This document shows positions 1-9,122 of a stretch of 64,000 bases of DNA, one piece after another. This DNA comes from Candidatus Zixiibacteriota bacterium (GTDB lineage Bacteria > Zixibacteria > MSB-5A5 > GN15 > PGXB01). A program made the translations under genes and the position numbers. A model generated the notes under the pieces. It did not search any database, was not told where the DNA came from, and saw nothing but the letters and a program-made list of their open reading frames with translations. The stretch's first letter is position 1. Every line of letters begins with the position of its first letter. Location of the stretch: contig JAFGAL010000004.1 in the NCBI GenBank assembly GCA_016933695.1, positions 62,001-126,000 on the forward strand, written 5' to 3'.

Positions 1-1206
1 CTTGTCGCGCATCAGCGTTTCGATCAGCGGCTTGACCGGGACCGGCGCCTTGATCGCGACTTCCCGGACATATGGGCCGTTGAAATACGGCGTGAAGCCG
101 TCGATCGTGCACAGCTTCTCCGCCAGCCGATGCGTTTTGTCCATGGACAACAACGCCACCCGTTTCAGGCCCTTCCGGCCCATCAGCGACAGGTACACCG
201 TCGCGGTCGTGGCGCACAGCGCCTGGCTGGTACAGATATTCGACGTGGCTTTATCGCGGCGGATATGCTGTTCCCGCGTCTGCAGAGTCAGTACGAAGCC
301 GGGATTGTTTTCGGTATCGACAGTACGCGCGACCAGTCGTCCCGGAAGCAGGCGAACCAGCTCTTTCTTCACGGCGAAGAAACCCAGCAGCGGGCCGCCG
401 AAATTCAGCGGAATGCCCAGCGGCTGTCCCTCGCCAACAGCGATATCGGCCCCGTATGCGGCGGGAGTCTTGAGTACCACCGCCGAAATGGGATCGACGG
501 CGAGAATCAAATGCCCGCCCACACGATGCACCAGTTCGCCAACCGCCTCGACCTCCTCGATCAAACCGAAGAAATTCGGTTGCGCGAGGATGACGCAGGC
601 GGTGTTTTCATCGACGATATCGGCCAGACGTTCGGTATCGGTCAGACCGTTGCGATGCGGGACCGTGACCAGATCGGTCTCGAGACCGAACAGGTAGGTT
701 TTCATCACTTCACGATACAGCGGGCTGACCGTATCGGACATCACGATTTTACCGCGCCGGGTTTTGGCCATTGATAACCGGGCGGCTTCAGCCGCGGCCG
801 AGGCGCCGTCATACATCGAGGCGTTGGCCACGTCCATGCCGGTCAGCCGGCACATATGCGTTTGAAATTCATAGATAACCTGCAATGTGCCCTGCGCCAC
901 TTCGGCTTGATACGGTGTATAGGCGGTGGCGAATTCCGGGCGACTGACGATCTGGTTGACCGCCGAGGGAATGAAATGATCATACACTCCCCCGCCGGCG
1001 AAGATCGCCATCGTCCCGGCATTTTTCCTGGACAGTCCCTCGATTTCGTTAAGGAGTTCGAGTTCCGACAGGGGTTGCGGCAGATCAAGCGGAGTGGCAT
1101 TGCGCAGGTTTTCCGGAATCGGCGCCAGCAGATCGGTAAATGACGATACGCCGATCTTCTCCAGCATGCGGCGCCGGTCGTCATCAGTATTCGGTATATA
1201 CCCCAT
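1..1206 (-). CDS. gcvPA: Glycine dehydrogenase (decarboxylating) subunit 1, 3'-truncated by window edge
   Basis: This is the N-terminal-half subunit of the two-part glycine cleavage P-protein, which decarboxylates glycine and loads the aminomethyl group on lipoyl-GcvH in the cytoplasm. The frame is open from an ATG at 1206 to the left edge, giving about 402 of the usual roughly 445 residues; the C-terminus lies outside. Translation starts MGYIPNTDDDRRRMLEKIG and includes family-typical stretches such as YDGASAAAEA and GLSRKNAGTMAIF. The PLP lysine of this enzyme sits in the partner subunit GcvPB, which is not in view. It starts 15 bases after the gcvH stop and is clearly co-transcribed with it. 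Confidence 0.93.
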   Translation of the reverse strand, partial: MGYIPNTDDDRRRMLEKIGVSSFTDLLAPIPENLRNATPLDLPQPLSELELLNEIEGLSRKNAGTMAIFAGGGVYDHFIPSAVNQIVSRPEFATAYTPYQAEVAQGTLQVIYEFQTHMCRLTGMDVANASMYDGASAAAEAARLSMAKTRRGKIVMSDTVSPLYREVMKTYLFGLETDLVTVPHRNGLTDTERLADIVDENTACVILAQPNFFGLIEEVEAVGELVHRVGGHLILAVDPISAVVLKTPAAYGADIAVGEGQPLGIPLNFGGPLLGFFAVKKELVRLLPGRLVARTVDTENNPGFVLTLQTREQHIRRDKATSNICTSQALCATTATVYLSLMGRKGLKRVALLSMDKTHRLAEKLCTIDGFTPYFNGPYVREVAIKAPVPVKPLIETLMRDK

Positions 1207-1221
1207 GGCAGTAGTTAATTC

Positions 1222-1599
1222 CTATTCAACTAATTTAAGATACTCCTCGGCAGGCAACAGCTTGTCAAGATCTTCGGGATTGCTCATGTCGATTTTCACG
1301 ATCCAGCCTTCGTCATAGGGACTGCGGTTGATGACCATCGGGTCATCTTCCAGAGCGCCGTTGACTTCGATGATTTTTCCGGATACCGGCGAAAACAAAT
1401 CGGAGACGGTTTTCACCGCTTCGATCGTGCCGATCTGCTTGAGGGCGTCCACGTTCGCGCCTACTTCCGGCAATTCGACAAACACAATATCACCCAGTTC
1501 GCCCTGGGCGTATTCGGTGATTCCGACGACGGCGGTATTGCCGTCGACGCGCACCCATTCGTGCTCTTCGGTGTATTTCAGATCGTTTGGAATATCCAC
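1222..1599 (-). CDS. gcvH: Glycine cleavage system H protein
   Basis: This 125-residue protein is the lipoyl carrier that shuttles the aminomethyl intermediate between the P-, T- and L-proteins. The lipoyl-attachment region is seen as IEAVKTVSDLFSPVSG, with the modified lysine at residue 63. Length and the N-terminal EEHEWVRV motif are normal for the family. It lies 15 bases downstream of accC and 15 bases upstream of gcvPA, so it is probably read in one transcript with the biotin carboxylase genes. No gcvT is found next to it, although T, H and P genes are often clustered. Confidence 0.96.
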   Translation of the reverse strand: MDIPNDLKYTEEHEWVRVDGNTAVVGITEYAQGELGDIVFVELPEVGANVDALKQIGTIEAVKTVSDLFSPVSGKIIEVNGALEDDPMVINRSPYDEGWIVKIDMSNPEDLDKLLPAEEYLKLVE

Positions 1600-1614
1600 G
1601 ATTACCTCACATGG

Positions 1615-3000
1615 TTAATGCTGGTCGGGAGACTGACTCGTTTCCGTCTGTTTCTCGCGGGCTTCGGTCATACGCTGAATGAAGCCCGTGTCGAAATTGC
1701 CGGATACGAAGTCGGGATGGTCTAAAATCTTTTTATGATAATCGATCGTGGTCGGCACTCCCTCGACGATAAACTCCTCGAGCGCGAAACGCATTTTCTG
1801 AATCGCCTCGCGGCGCGAGGGCGCCCGCACGATCAACTTGGCTATCATGGAATCGTAAAACGGCGGGATGACATACTTGGCATACGCCGCGGTGTCGACC
1901 CGCACGCCGTGCCCGCCGGGAACATGAAAAGACCTGATCTCCCCCGGCGTCGGGCGGAAATCGTTTTCGGCGTCCTCGGCGTTGATGCGACATTCGATAC
2001 TGTGCCAGTGCAATACGACATCCTCCTGGCGGTACCGCAGTTTTTCACCGGACGCGACTCGAATCTGTTCTTTGACCAGATCGATATCGGTGGCCTCCTC
2101 GGTGATGGGATGTTCAACCTGAATGCGGGTGTTCATCTCCATGAAATAGAAATTGCCGTCGGCATCGACCAGAAACTCCATCGTCCCCGCGCCGAGATAC
2201 CTGATGGTCGACGCGCCGATGACCGCGGTCCGGCCCATTTCGTTGCGCAAATCCGGCGACACGATCGGCGACGGACATTCCTCGATCAGCTTCTGATGAC
2301 GACGCTGGATTGAGCAATCACGCTCACCGAAATGAATGATATTGCCGTACTGATCACCCATCAATTGGATTTCAACGTGATGCGGCTTGAGAATAACTTT
2401 TTCGATATACACGTCGGGATTCTTGAACGCCATCTCGGCCTCGGCGCGCGCCATGTTGAACGCTTTCTCCAACTGCGACTCATCGTTGCACAGCCGCATG
2501 CCGCGTCCGCCGCCTCCGGCCACCGCCTTGATCAAAACCGGGTAGCCGATTTCAGCCGAAACGGAACGCGCTTCGTCGAGCGTTTCCACGATACCATCGG
2601 AACCGGGTATTACCGGAATACCGGCGTCTCTCATTACCTGTTTGGCAACCCCCTTGTCGCCCATCTTGCGGATCATATCCGGTTTGGGACCGACAAAATC
2701 GATTCCGCAGGATTCGCAGATTTCGGCGAATTCGGCGTTTTCCGCAAGAAAACCGTAACCGGGGTGAATCGCGTCGGCATTGGTAACTTCCGCCGCCGCA
2801 ATTATGCGTTTGATGTCGAGATAACTGGCCGCGGCCGGTCCCGGACCGATACACACGTCTTCATCGGCAAACCTGACATGCAGGGCGGCCCGATCGGCCT
2901 CGCTGTAAACGGCAACGGTTTTAATGCCAAGTTCACGGCAGGCGCGAATGACACGCAGGGCTATTTCGCCGCGATTGGCGATAAGAATCTTTGAATACAA
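1615..3000 (-). CDS. accC: Biotin carboxylase (acetyl-CoA carboxylase subunit)
   Basis: A 461-residue ATP-grasp enzyme that carboxylates the biotin on AccB using ATP and bicarbonate, the first half-reaction of malonyl-CoA synthesis. Visible motifs are the N-terminal [17 protein letters not shown] near residue 79, the glycine-rich ATP loop GGGGRGM at 162-168, and [12 protein letters not shown] at 287-298, which holds the catalytic Glu288, Asn290 and Arg292. Length fits stand-alone AccC. It follows pilT by about 50 bases on the same strand and is followed by gcvH. The similar subunit of pyruvate or propionyl-CoA carboxylases is the main alternative, but the nearby accB supports AccC. Confidence 0.95.
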   Translation of the reverse strand: MYSKILIANRGEIALRVIRACRELGIKTVAVYSEADRAALHVRFADEDVCIGPGPAAASYLDIKRIIAAAEVTNADAIHPGYGFLAENAEFAEICESCGIDFVGPKPDMIRKMGDKGVAKQVMRDAGIPVIPGSDGIVETLDEARSVSAEIGYPVLIKAVAGGGGRGMRLCNDESQLEKAFNMARAEAEMAFKNPDVYIEKVILKPHHVEIQLMGDQYGNIIHFGERDCSIQRRHQKLIEECPSPIVSPDLRNEMGRTAVIGASTIRYLGAGTMEFLVDADGNFYFMEMNTRIQVEHPITEEATDIDLVKEQIRVASGEKLRYRQEDVVLHWHSIECRINAEDAENDFRPTPGEIRSFHVPGGHGVRVDTAAYAKYVIPPFYDSMIAKLIVRAPSRREAIQKMRFALEEFIVEGVPTTIDYHKKILDHPDFVSGNFDTGFIQRMTEAREKQTETSQSPDQH

Positions 3001-3052
3001 ACGATATCCTATTCGTTGGTTGTTCGCTGTCCAATAAGATACAGACTATCTA

Positions 3053-4177
3053 TCAATACCTTTGCGTATCGCCGACTTTGCTGTCTTCCTCGTTTTTCCA
3101 GCGATCCGCTGCGCCGGTAATACCCTTGACCCGCAGATCGAAATCGTCCGGGTTGGAGCAATGCCCCATCGCCTCTTCGAAACTGATCAGTCCCCGGCGA
3201 TACAAATCCATAATCGACTGGTCGAACGAGCGCATCCCGTACTGGTCGCCTTCCTCGATTAAATCGGGAATGGAGGTCACTTTCTCCGGGGTCATCAGGG
3301 CATCCCTGATGGCCGCAGTGTTGATCATAATCTCTAGTGCGGGAACCCGTCCCGGCATGTCATGCCTCGGCAACAGCCGCTGGCCGATAATCGCCTTCAA
3401 TGTCCCCGCCAACAACAGACGAATCTGCGAATGCTGATGCGGCGGGAAAAACGACACGATACGCGAAATCGTCTCCACCGCGTTCAGCGTATGTAACGTC
3501 GTCAGCACCAAATGGCCGGTATCGGCCGCGGTCAGGGCGATCTGCATCGTTTCCAGATCGCGAATTTCCCCGATCATAATAATGTCGGGATCCTGCCGCA
3601 GAGCATGGCGCAACGCCGCCGAAAAACTTTGGGTGTCCGCGCCGACCTCCCGCTGACCGATAATGCACTTCTTGTCCCGGTAAATATACTCGATCGGGTC
3701 TTCCACCGTCAAAATATTATCGCCGCGCGTGGCATTCATGTGTTCCAGCATCGCCGCCATCGTGGTCGATTTACCGGATCCGGTGGTGCCGGTCACGCAA
3801 ATCATCCCGCGCCGTTCCAGTGACAGGTCCTTAATGACCTTGGGCAGGTTTAACTCCTCAAAACTCGGAACGACCGTATTCACCGCACGCAACGCGATAC
3901 CGGTGGTACCGCGCTGACGAAACAGGTTGATACGAAACCGTCCCAGTTTGGCCACAGACAGCGCCAAATCCATTTCGTTTTTCTTCTGGAACCGTTCCTT
4001 CTGGCTTTCATTCAATATCTGTCCGACGATATTTTCCATATCGTCGATACTGAGCGGGTCAGCCGAAAGTTGTTCCAGTCGTCCGTTGACTCGAATATGC
4101 GGACGGATGCCGACACGAATATGAAGGTCAGACGCCTTGCGATTAAGCATCTCGACCAGCATCTGTTTCAGGGTCAT
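3053..4177 (-). CDS. pilT: PilT-type retraction ATPase of type IV pili
   Basis: A 374-residue hexameric secretion ATPase of the PilT/PilU class, which drives pilus retraction at the inner-membrane base. The Walker A motif GTTGSGKST is at 130-138, the Asp box is ILTVEDPIEYIY, the Walker B region includes DPDIIMIGEIRD near 196-207, and the His box is LVLTTLHT. The C-terminal part has the PilT-like layout, but the classical AIRNLIREGK motif is replaced by SIPDLIEEGDQYGMRSFDQS, so retraction activity is inferred rather than shown. It is inserted between accB and accC, 21 bases after the accB stop. No other pilus gene is in the window. Confidence 0.9.
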   Translation of the reverse strand: MTLKQMLVEMLNRKASDLHIRVGIRPHIRVNGRLEQLSADPLSIDDMENIVGQILNESQKERFQKKNEMDLALSVAKLGRFRINLFRQRGTTGIALRAVNTVVPSFEELNLPKVIKDLSLERRGMICVTGTTGSGKSTTMAAMLEHMNATRGDNILTVEDPIEYIYRDKKCIIGQREVGADTQSFSAALRHALRQDPDIIMIGEIRDLETMQIALTAADTGHLVLTTLHTLNAVETISRIVSFFPPHQHSQIRLLLAGTLKAIIGQRLLPRHDMPGRVPALEIMINTAAIRDALMTPEKVTSIPDLIEEGDQYGMRSFDQSIMDLYRRGLISFEEAMGHCSNPDDFDLRVKGITGAADRWKNEEDSKVGDTQRY

Positions 4178-4198
4178 GCTGCCAACCTCCCCGAACTG

Positions 4199-4684
4199 CT
4201 ATCCTTTCGGATCGATTAAGAAGAGAACCTGTCCGAATTCCACCGGCTGTGCGTTATTCACCATCACTTTGGCGATTTTACCGGTTACTTCGGATTCGAT
4301 CTCATTCATCAGTTTCATCGCCTCGACAATGCACACCACCTGACCGACCGATATCCGTTCTCCGACTTTGACATACGGAGACGCGTCCGGCGCCGGCGCG
4401 GAGTAAAACGTGCCCACCATCGGCGACTTGATCTCTACATAATCCTTGTCGGCATCGGAGGCGGCAGGCTCCAGTGCCGAAGTCGGTTGGGGGGCTGGAG
4501 CCGGCGGGGGAGGCGCGACCACGGGTGTGGCCGGCATGGCAAAGTGATGTTCACCGTGACCATTACTACTGGCCGGCAAACGGCGCGTGATTTTAACCTT
4601 CCGACCCCAGTTCGAGACTTCGAGCTGATCGATCTCGGAATCCTCGACCAGCTTTATCAACTTCTTAATCGTTTTCTCATTCAT
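4199..4684 (-). CDS. accB: Biotin carboxyl carrier protein of acetyl-CoA carboxylase
   Basis: A 161-residue AccB. The N-terminal helix (1-35), a Pro/Ala-rich linker (about 50-75) and the biotinyl domain (82-161) are in the usual order. The biotin site is EAMKLMNEI with the modified lysine at 124; SPMVGTFY at 87-94 is typical of BCCP. It carries CO2 from AccC to the carboxyltransferase. It starts about 48 bases after the M24 peptidase gene on the same strand, an arrangement (peptidase-accB-accC) that recalls the yqhT-accBC clusters of Gram-positive bacteria, here broken by pilT. Confidence 0.97.
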   Translation of the reverse strand: MNEKTIKKLIKLVEDSEIDQLEVSNWGRKVKITRRLPASSNGHGEHHFAMPATPVVAPPPPAPAPQPTSALEPAASDADKDYVEIKSPMVGTFYSAPAPDASPYVKVGERISVGQVVCIVEAMKLMNEIESEVTGKIAKVMVNNAQPVEFGQVLFLIDPKG

Positions 4685-4732
4685 TCCAAACCTCTTCGGG
4701 CGAGTTCGACCTGAAAAGATAACAAATTCAAA

Positions 4733-5806
4733 TTACACCTCCAACAGGTTTTTTGGCGCCTGATTCAGTATTCGCCGGCCCGTCGCGGTAACCAAAACAT
4801 CATCTTCGATGCGCACGCCGCCCCATTTGGGGATATAAATGCCCGGCTCGACCGTCACAATCATCCCTTTTTTCAACACGTCGGTGCTTTTCGGCCCCAG
4901 ACGCGGCTTGCTGTGGACAAACAAGCCGATCCCATGCCCGGTTCCATGTCCGAAGTATTTTTTATAACCGGTGCGGTCGATAATGTTCCGCGCGGCGAGA
5001 TCCACCGCACTGGTTACCACCCTCGGCCCCACTTTGCGAATCCCGGCCTTCTGGGCACGCAGGACAATCCCGTAAATCTTTTTCTGGCGCGGAGTTGCCT
5101 TGCCGATCACGATGGTGCGAGTCATATCGGACACATATCCGTTATATGTTGCCCCGAAATCGAACGTAACAAAGTCGCCTTTAGTGATCTTCTTGTTTGA
5201 AGCCACCCCGTGCGGAAGCGCGGAGCGATAGCCCGATGCGACAATAGTTTCAAACGGAACCCGTTCGGAGCCAAGCATTTTCATCTGGTATTCCAGTTCC
5301 GCGGCCACTTCACTCTCGCGGACACCCGGCCTTAAAATGTTCAAAACCCGCTCAAAAGCCAAATCGCTGATATCCACTGCCCGTTGTGTGTCGCTGATTT
5401 CATCCTGATCCTTAATAACAGAGAAATCCTCGATCGCATCGACCGTCGGAACAAGAATTGCCCCGGGAAGGTTTTCTTGCAGACGGGTGAGATCGTTGGC
5501 CAGAAGGTAATCGGCCTCGAAACCATAACGAAGATTCTTGCCGTGAAACTGCGTCAATTCCTTCAATGCCGCAATCGTTTCGCCCTTGGTAATTATCGTC
5601 CGCGCGCCCTTGATCTGTTTTTTCGCCTGTTCCTGATAGCGGAAATCGGTTAAAAACCACGCCTGATTGGGTTTGATAACCATCAAACCCGCCGAGCCGG
5701 TGAATCCGCACAAATAGCGGATACTCACCAGACGACTGACTATAAAGCCGTCGAGATTTTCCTTTGCGACAAAGGCCTGAAACTTGTTAATCCGTTCTTT
5801 GGACAC
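4733..5806 (-). CDS. M24B family aminopeptidase (Xaa-Pro peptidase)
   Basis: A 357-residue pita-bread metallopeptidase that probably cleaves Xaa-Pro bonds of short peptides in the cytoplasm. Residues 1-130 form the creatinase N-terminal domain. The catalytic domain shows all five dimetal ligands: Asp216 and Asp227 (VTFDFG, YVSDMTR), His291 (GHGTGHGIGL), Glu320 (VTVEPGIYIP) and Glu334 (GVRIEDD). Aminopeptidase P and prolidase (PepQ) cannot be told apart with certainty; the short length resembles bacterial PepQ/YqhT. Its start overlaps the end of the upstream TPR gene by 20 bases, suggesting translational coupling. Confidence 0.92.
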   Translation of the reverse strand: MSKERINKFQAFVAKENLDGFIVSRLVSIRYLCGFTGSAGLMVIKPNQAWFLTDFRYQEQAKKQIKGARTIITKGETIAALKELTQFHGKNLRYGFEADYLLANDLTRLQENLPGAILVPTVDAIEDFSVIKDQDEISDTQRAVDISDLAFERVLNILRPGVRESEVAAELEYQMKMLGSERVPFETIVASGYRSALPHGVASNKKITKGDFVTFDFGATYNGYVSDMTRTIVIGKATPRQKKIYGIVLRAQKAGIRKVGPRVVTSAVDLAARNIIDRTGYKKYFGHGTGHGIGLFVHSKPRLGPKSTDVLKKGMIVTVEPGIYIPKWGGVRIEDDVLVTATGRRILNQAPKNLLEV

Positions 5807-6416
5807 GTGTATTTCTCCCGTTTTTCAACATCATTTCCAATTCATTGATTTTTTCCTGCAGGCGCGGATGTCCGACCCGTTCCGCCAGTTCCTTATATAC
5901 CGCCAGCGCCAGACGGTAATGTCCCTGCGCTTGCAGAAGATCACCGGCGGTCTCGGTATGAAACGGAAGCTCCCGTAATCGCTCCCTGATTCCCGGTGAG
6001 ATTTCCTCGCCGCGTTTAAGTTTTAAAATGTGGGTGGTTTCGGTCGGGCTCTTCCCCACCTCACACGCCAGACCGGTGGTTCGTGGTTCGATCTGCAGGA
6101 TTTTATGATAATATGACATCGCCGTCGTCTCATCCCCATTGGCATATTTAATGTCACCGAGATATTTAAGCGCCACCAGATTATCCGAATCACGTCGCAG
6201 GACCGCGTAAAATTCCTCCTCGGCCTCCGCCACCTGCCCGGAATGGTACAATGCCCGCGCCAGAATGATCCGTCCGGAAACCGAATCGGCATATTCTTTC
6301 AGGCGTATCGTGCATAACTCGACCGCCCGGGAATATTCCCCCGCGGTCAAATACTCATACGCCACTGCCGGCCAGTACCCCTTGGCGGACAACTCCGCTG
6401 TCACTTCATTCGTCAT
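5787..6416 (-). CDS. Tetratricopeptide-repeat protein
   Basis: A cytoplasmic-looking protein of about 209 residues with TPR-like helical pairs (for example AVELCTIRLKEYADSVSG, then ALYHSGQVAEAEEEFYAVLR and YYHKILQIEP) and a charged C-terminal helix ending in a TPR-like ALAVYKELAERVGHPRL. No enzyme motif is seen; TPRs usually mediate protein contacts. A longer frame opens at 6458, but a promoter (-10 at 6449-6454) would place the transcript start near 6442, and the ATG at 6416 is preceded by GAAGGG, so that start is preferred. The 3' end overlaps the peptidase start by 20 bases. The specific role is unknown. Confidence 0.8.
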   Translation of the reverse strand: MTNEVTAELSAKGYWPAVAYEYLTAGEYSRAVELCTIRLKEYADSVSGRIILARALYHSGQVAEAEEEFYAVLRRDSDNLVALKYLGDIKYANGDETTAMSYYHKILQIEPRTTGLACEVGKSPTETTHILKLKRGEEISPGIRERLRELPFHTETAGDLLQAQGHYRLALAVYKELAERVGHPRLQEKINELEMMLKNGRNTRVQRTD

Positions 6417-6448
6417 CGACGGACCCTTCTCACCCTTATAAAACATAC

Positions 6449-6477
6449 AGGATACCATTGATTAAACGCCAAGTCAA
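6449..6477 (-). promoter_or_regulatory. Sigma70-like promoter for the TPR-peptidase-accB-pilT-accC-gcv run
   Basis: Reading the minus strand, TTGACT (6477-6472), a 17-base spacer and TATCCT (6454-6449) form a -35/-10 pair. It lies between the M50 fusion gene and the TPR gene, and is the only obvious promoter ahead of the whole minus-strand run down to gcvPA. Confidence 0.55.
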
Positions 6478-6511
6478 GCGGTAGATTGGCGGCTCTCATC
6501 GCGATGCAAAA

Positions 6512-8830
6512 TCACGACCAGTCGAACCAGTCCCAGAATTCGGTGCGGATGGTGCGGAAAAACTTGCGGTAGATCAGATAACTGACCGGGCGATCCCCGC
6601 AGTAAATATTGGCCACCCCGGTCATACCGGGACGCAAATGATGATCGAGATTGGGCACCAGGCAGGCCACCCGGATAATGCGACGGCCGTCTTCATCGAC
6701 GGTTACTTTTCGCTCCATACGGAACACCTCGCCGAAAAACGACAGCGACGGGAAACTACGCGCCCGGAATTTGACTTTCTGCCCCGGGACAATATCCGCC
6801 AAGTCTTTTTCCGAAATGGTGATCCAGGCGATCAGCGTATCGATCGATGCAACCTCGCAGACGACCTCGCCGGTATCGGTGGACAGCACCACGCCCTTGA
6901 TCGTGGACTCGATCTGACTGAATTCCTGACGGTCGGCATGGAATGCGATCAGTCCCTTGAGACGGTCGATTTCCGCCTTCTTGGCGTTGATTTCCTCGGG
7001 ACGCGTGCCATCGGTCAGCAGTTTCAGACGATTGCGCGCGGCATCGAGCCGGGCATGTTTCATCACCGAATCGGTATGCGCGTTCTCCCATTCCTGCGGA
7101 GTGGTCGCGTTCTTGCTGAGCATAATCTGTTTGCGGTTCAGGTCACGGATCGAGGCTTCCAACGCCGCCTCAAGTTCGGTCACCGTATTGCGCGCTTCGT
7201 CGATTTCCTCCTTGCGCGCCCCCTTCTCCAGCAGGGCAAGTTCCTCCTGCTCTTTTTGCAGAAGTGAATTGTACTCACTGATCATCTGCGCGGTTTCGGT
7301 ATTGATCAAACGGGCGATCACCTGTCCGGGAATAACACTGTCGTTCGGCACCACCAGCGGCAACAGCCGGGTGGTATTGTAATCGCCGGAAAAGACACTG
7401 ACATCGCGGCCGCTACCGGGATTGACACTGATATCATCGCGACGGATCAACTCCACATATCCGATACTGGAATACTTCAACGCCAACAACCGCGACGGTG
7501 CCAGTTCGAGTTCGCCCTTCACCCGCAATTCCCAGTTGCCGAACGCCGCCAGCAAAACCAAAACGATCACCACCAGCAGAATCAGCGACAGCGTGGTACG
7601 TCGGCGGAAAAAACCGGTTCGTGCTTTAAAAAACGCTTTCACTCCACGCGCGGTATCCATAATAACGTTCCTGAACAAGAAGATCAGGATGGCGACGAAA
7701 ATGAGAAATCCCGTGCCGCCATACTGCTCCGTTAAAAACCATCCCGCCAGATACAAGAGATATCCTAAAACGAAAACTACATAAATGCCGGCAAAAATGC
7801 CATAATAAAAGAAAATTCTTCGCTCTCGTTTCGAAAGTCCCGCATTGGCGTTGCGGTCGCCCAGAAATATCGCCCGCAGTTGCGCACGCCAGTACTGCCA
7901 GCCTTTGGCGCGAAGATTGGGAATTTCGACATAATCACTGAGCAGGTAATATCCGTCGAAACGCAACAGCGGATTGAAATTGAACACCGACGCGATCCCC
8001 GCGAACGACATCACCGCCACCGCGACCTGATTGATCAAAATATCAGTCTGGGTGACTCTCCAGACCAGCACCGCCACCGCCCATATAAACAACTGGAAAA
8101 ACCCGCCTGCGAATGTCACCCAGATACGCTGGGATTTTTTCGGAAACAGCCAGGCATCGCTGACATTGCAATAAAAGCAGGGCTGAAACAGCATCAGCAG
8201 AAATCCGATCTCGTGCACCTCTCCCCCGTAGTACGTACAGGTCAAACCGTGCGCGAATTCATGAAGCAACACCACGATCGCGGTCGTAATATACAGGATG
8301 ATAATCCCCTTCACCGTAAGAAGGCCGGCGAACGCCCGCGTCAGTTCATAGGCGTTGGCGATGGTTATCAGCAGCGCCAGCGCCGAAAGCAGTAGCGCGA
8401 AAATTACAAAGCCTTTGGTGAAAAAGATTCGGACATACGGCATCATGTACGTAAACAGCCGCCCGGGATCAAATGCTTTGAGTTTGATATACAGCAGACG
8501 GTACAACAACCGCTCCTGTTCGTCTTTGCTTTTGCTATGTTGCCGTTGCAGGAGTTTTTGACGGGTTTCGTCGTTGTCGAGAAAGCATAATTCCTGAAGT
8601 TTGTTTGCAAAACCGATTATTGCGGCTTCGTTGATCTCCAGTCCGAATTTGGCCTTGAACTCGCGGACAATCTCCGCGAACGATTTCACCCCGTCGAAAC
8701 TGGAGATAATAAAATACTCCGGCTCGCGAACCTCGAAATAGTCGCCGGTGATCGGGTCTTTGATTACATAATGCCGTCCGTCCGCTTTTTCGATTTCGCG
8801 GATAATCAAATCATCCCTGATTTTCGGCAT
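6512..8830 (-). CDS. PqqD-like / M50 site-2 protease / HlyD-like adaptor fusion protein
   Basis: A membrane protein of 772 residues (counting from the ATG at 8830). Residues 1 to about 95 look like a PqqD-type peptide-binding winged helix (DPITGDYFEVREPEYFII, then a helical FAEIVREFKAKFGL region). An M50-like membrane domain follows, with the zinc motif HEFAHG at 190-195 and a second ligand motif NPLLRFDGYY (Asp292). After several hydrophobic segments come a barrel-sandwich, a coiled coil and a beta-barrel as in HlyD-type adaptors (ILSKN, GVVLSTDTGEVV, LRPGMTG). Such fusions are known near peptide-modification and export genes, but none lies beside it here. The earlier start at 8869 would overlap the promoter -10, so 8830 is preferred. 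Function is inferred: peptide processing or export. Confidence 0.8.
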   Translation of the reverse strand: MPKIRDDLIIREIEKADGRHYVIKDPITGDYFEVREPEYFIISSFDGVKSFAEIVREFKAKFGLEINEAAIIGFANKLQELCFLDNDETRQKLLQRQHSKSKDEQERLLYRLLYIKLKAFDPGRLFTYMMPYVRIFFTKGFVIFALLLSALALLITIANAYELTRAFAGLLTVKGIIILYITTAIVVLLHEFAHGLTCTYYGGEVHEIGFLLMLFQPCFYCNVSDAWLFPKKSQRIWVTFAGGFFQLFIWAVAVLVWRVTQTDILINQVAVAVMSFAGIASVFNFNPLLRFDGYYLLSDYVEIPNLRAKGWQYWRAQLRAIFLGDRNANAGLSKRERRIFFYYGIFAGIYVVFVLGYLLYLAGWFLTEQYGGTGFLIFVAILIFLFRNVIMDTARGVKAFFKARTGFFRRRTTLSLILLVVIVLVLLAAFGNWELRVKGELELAPSRLLALKYSSIGYVELIRRDDISVNPGSGRDVSVFSGDYNTTRLLPLVVPNDSVIPGQVIARLINTETAQMISEYNSLLQKEQEELALLEKGARKEEIDEARNTVTELEAALEASIRDLNRKQIMLSKNATTPQEWENAHTDSVMKHARLDAARNRLKLLTDGTRPEEINAKKAEIDRLKGLIAFHADRQEFSQIESTIKGVVLSTDTGEVVCEVASIDTLIAWITISEKDLADIVPGQKVKFRARSFPSLSFFGEVFRMERKVTVDEDGRRIIRVACLVPNLDHHLRPGMTGVANIYCGDRPVSYLIYRKFFRTIRTEFWDWFDWS

Positions 8831-8868
8831 GGACTCAGGCAAATTCCGTCTCCCGGTTATGACAGGCA

Positions 8869-8897
8869 AATATATGGCGGAGAAAGAGGTAAGTCAA
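8869..8897 (-). promoter_or_regulatory. Promoter of the PqqD/M50/HlyD fusion gene
   Basis: Minus strand TTGACT (8897-8892), 17-base spacer, TATATT (8874-8869). Both hexamers match the sigma70 consensus at five of six positions. The predicted start of transcription, near 8862, lies downstream of the longest possible start codon and supports the ATG at 8830. Confidence 0.7.
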
Positions 8898-8915
8898 TCA
8901 CGAGCGACCGGATTC

Positions 8916-9122
8916 TTAAAATAACCGGCTGTAGAAATAAATCATCAAAATCATGAACGCCACGCCGCTGTATACCCCGAGCATATACTGACTGCGCCAG
9001 AACGGCGGCTTGGGTTTCGGCTTTTTCACCAGCGGCATCCCGCAGTGCTTACAGACCAGCGCCCCCGGCGCGATATCCTCGCGGCAGTACGGGCATTTCG
9101 ATGACTTCTGTGCGACTACCAT
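8916..9122 (-). CDS. Small zinc-ribbon protein with one C-terminal membrane segment
   Basis: A 68-residue protein with a four-cysteine ribbon (CPYC at about 11-14 and CKHCG at about 27-31), a Lys/Pro-rich linker (KKPKPKPP) and a single hydrophobic helix (MLGVYSGVAFMILMIYFY) at the C-terminus. Such double-zinc-ribbon tails are common in small bacterial membrane proteins of unknown function. It is the next gene upstream of the M50 fusion on the same strand, but that gene has its own promoter in between, so a functional link is only a guess. Confidence 0.72.
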   Translation of the reverse strand: MVVAQKSSKCPYCREDIAPGALVCKHCGMPLVKKPKPKPPFWRSQYMLGVYSGVAFMILMIYFYSRLF

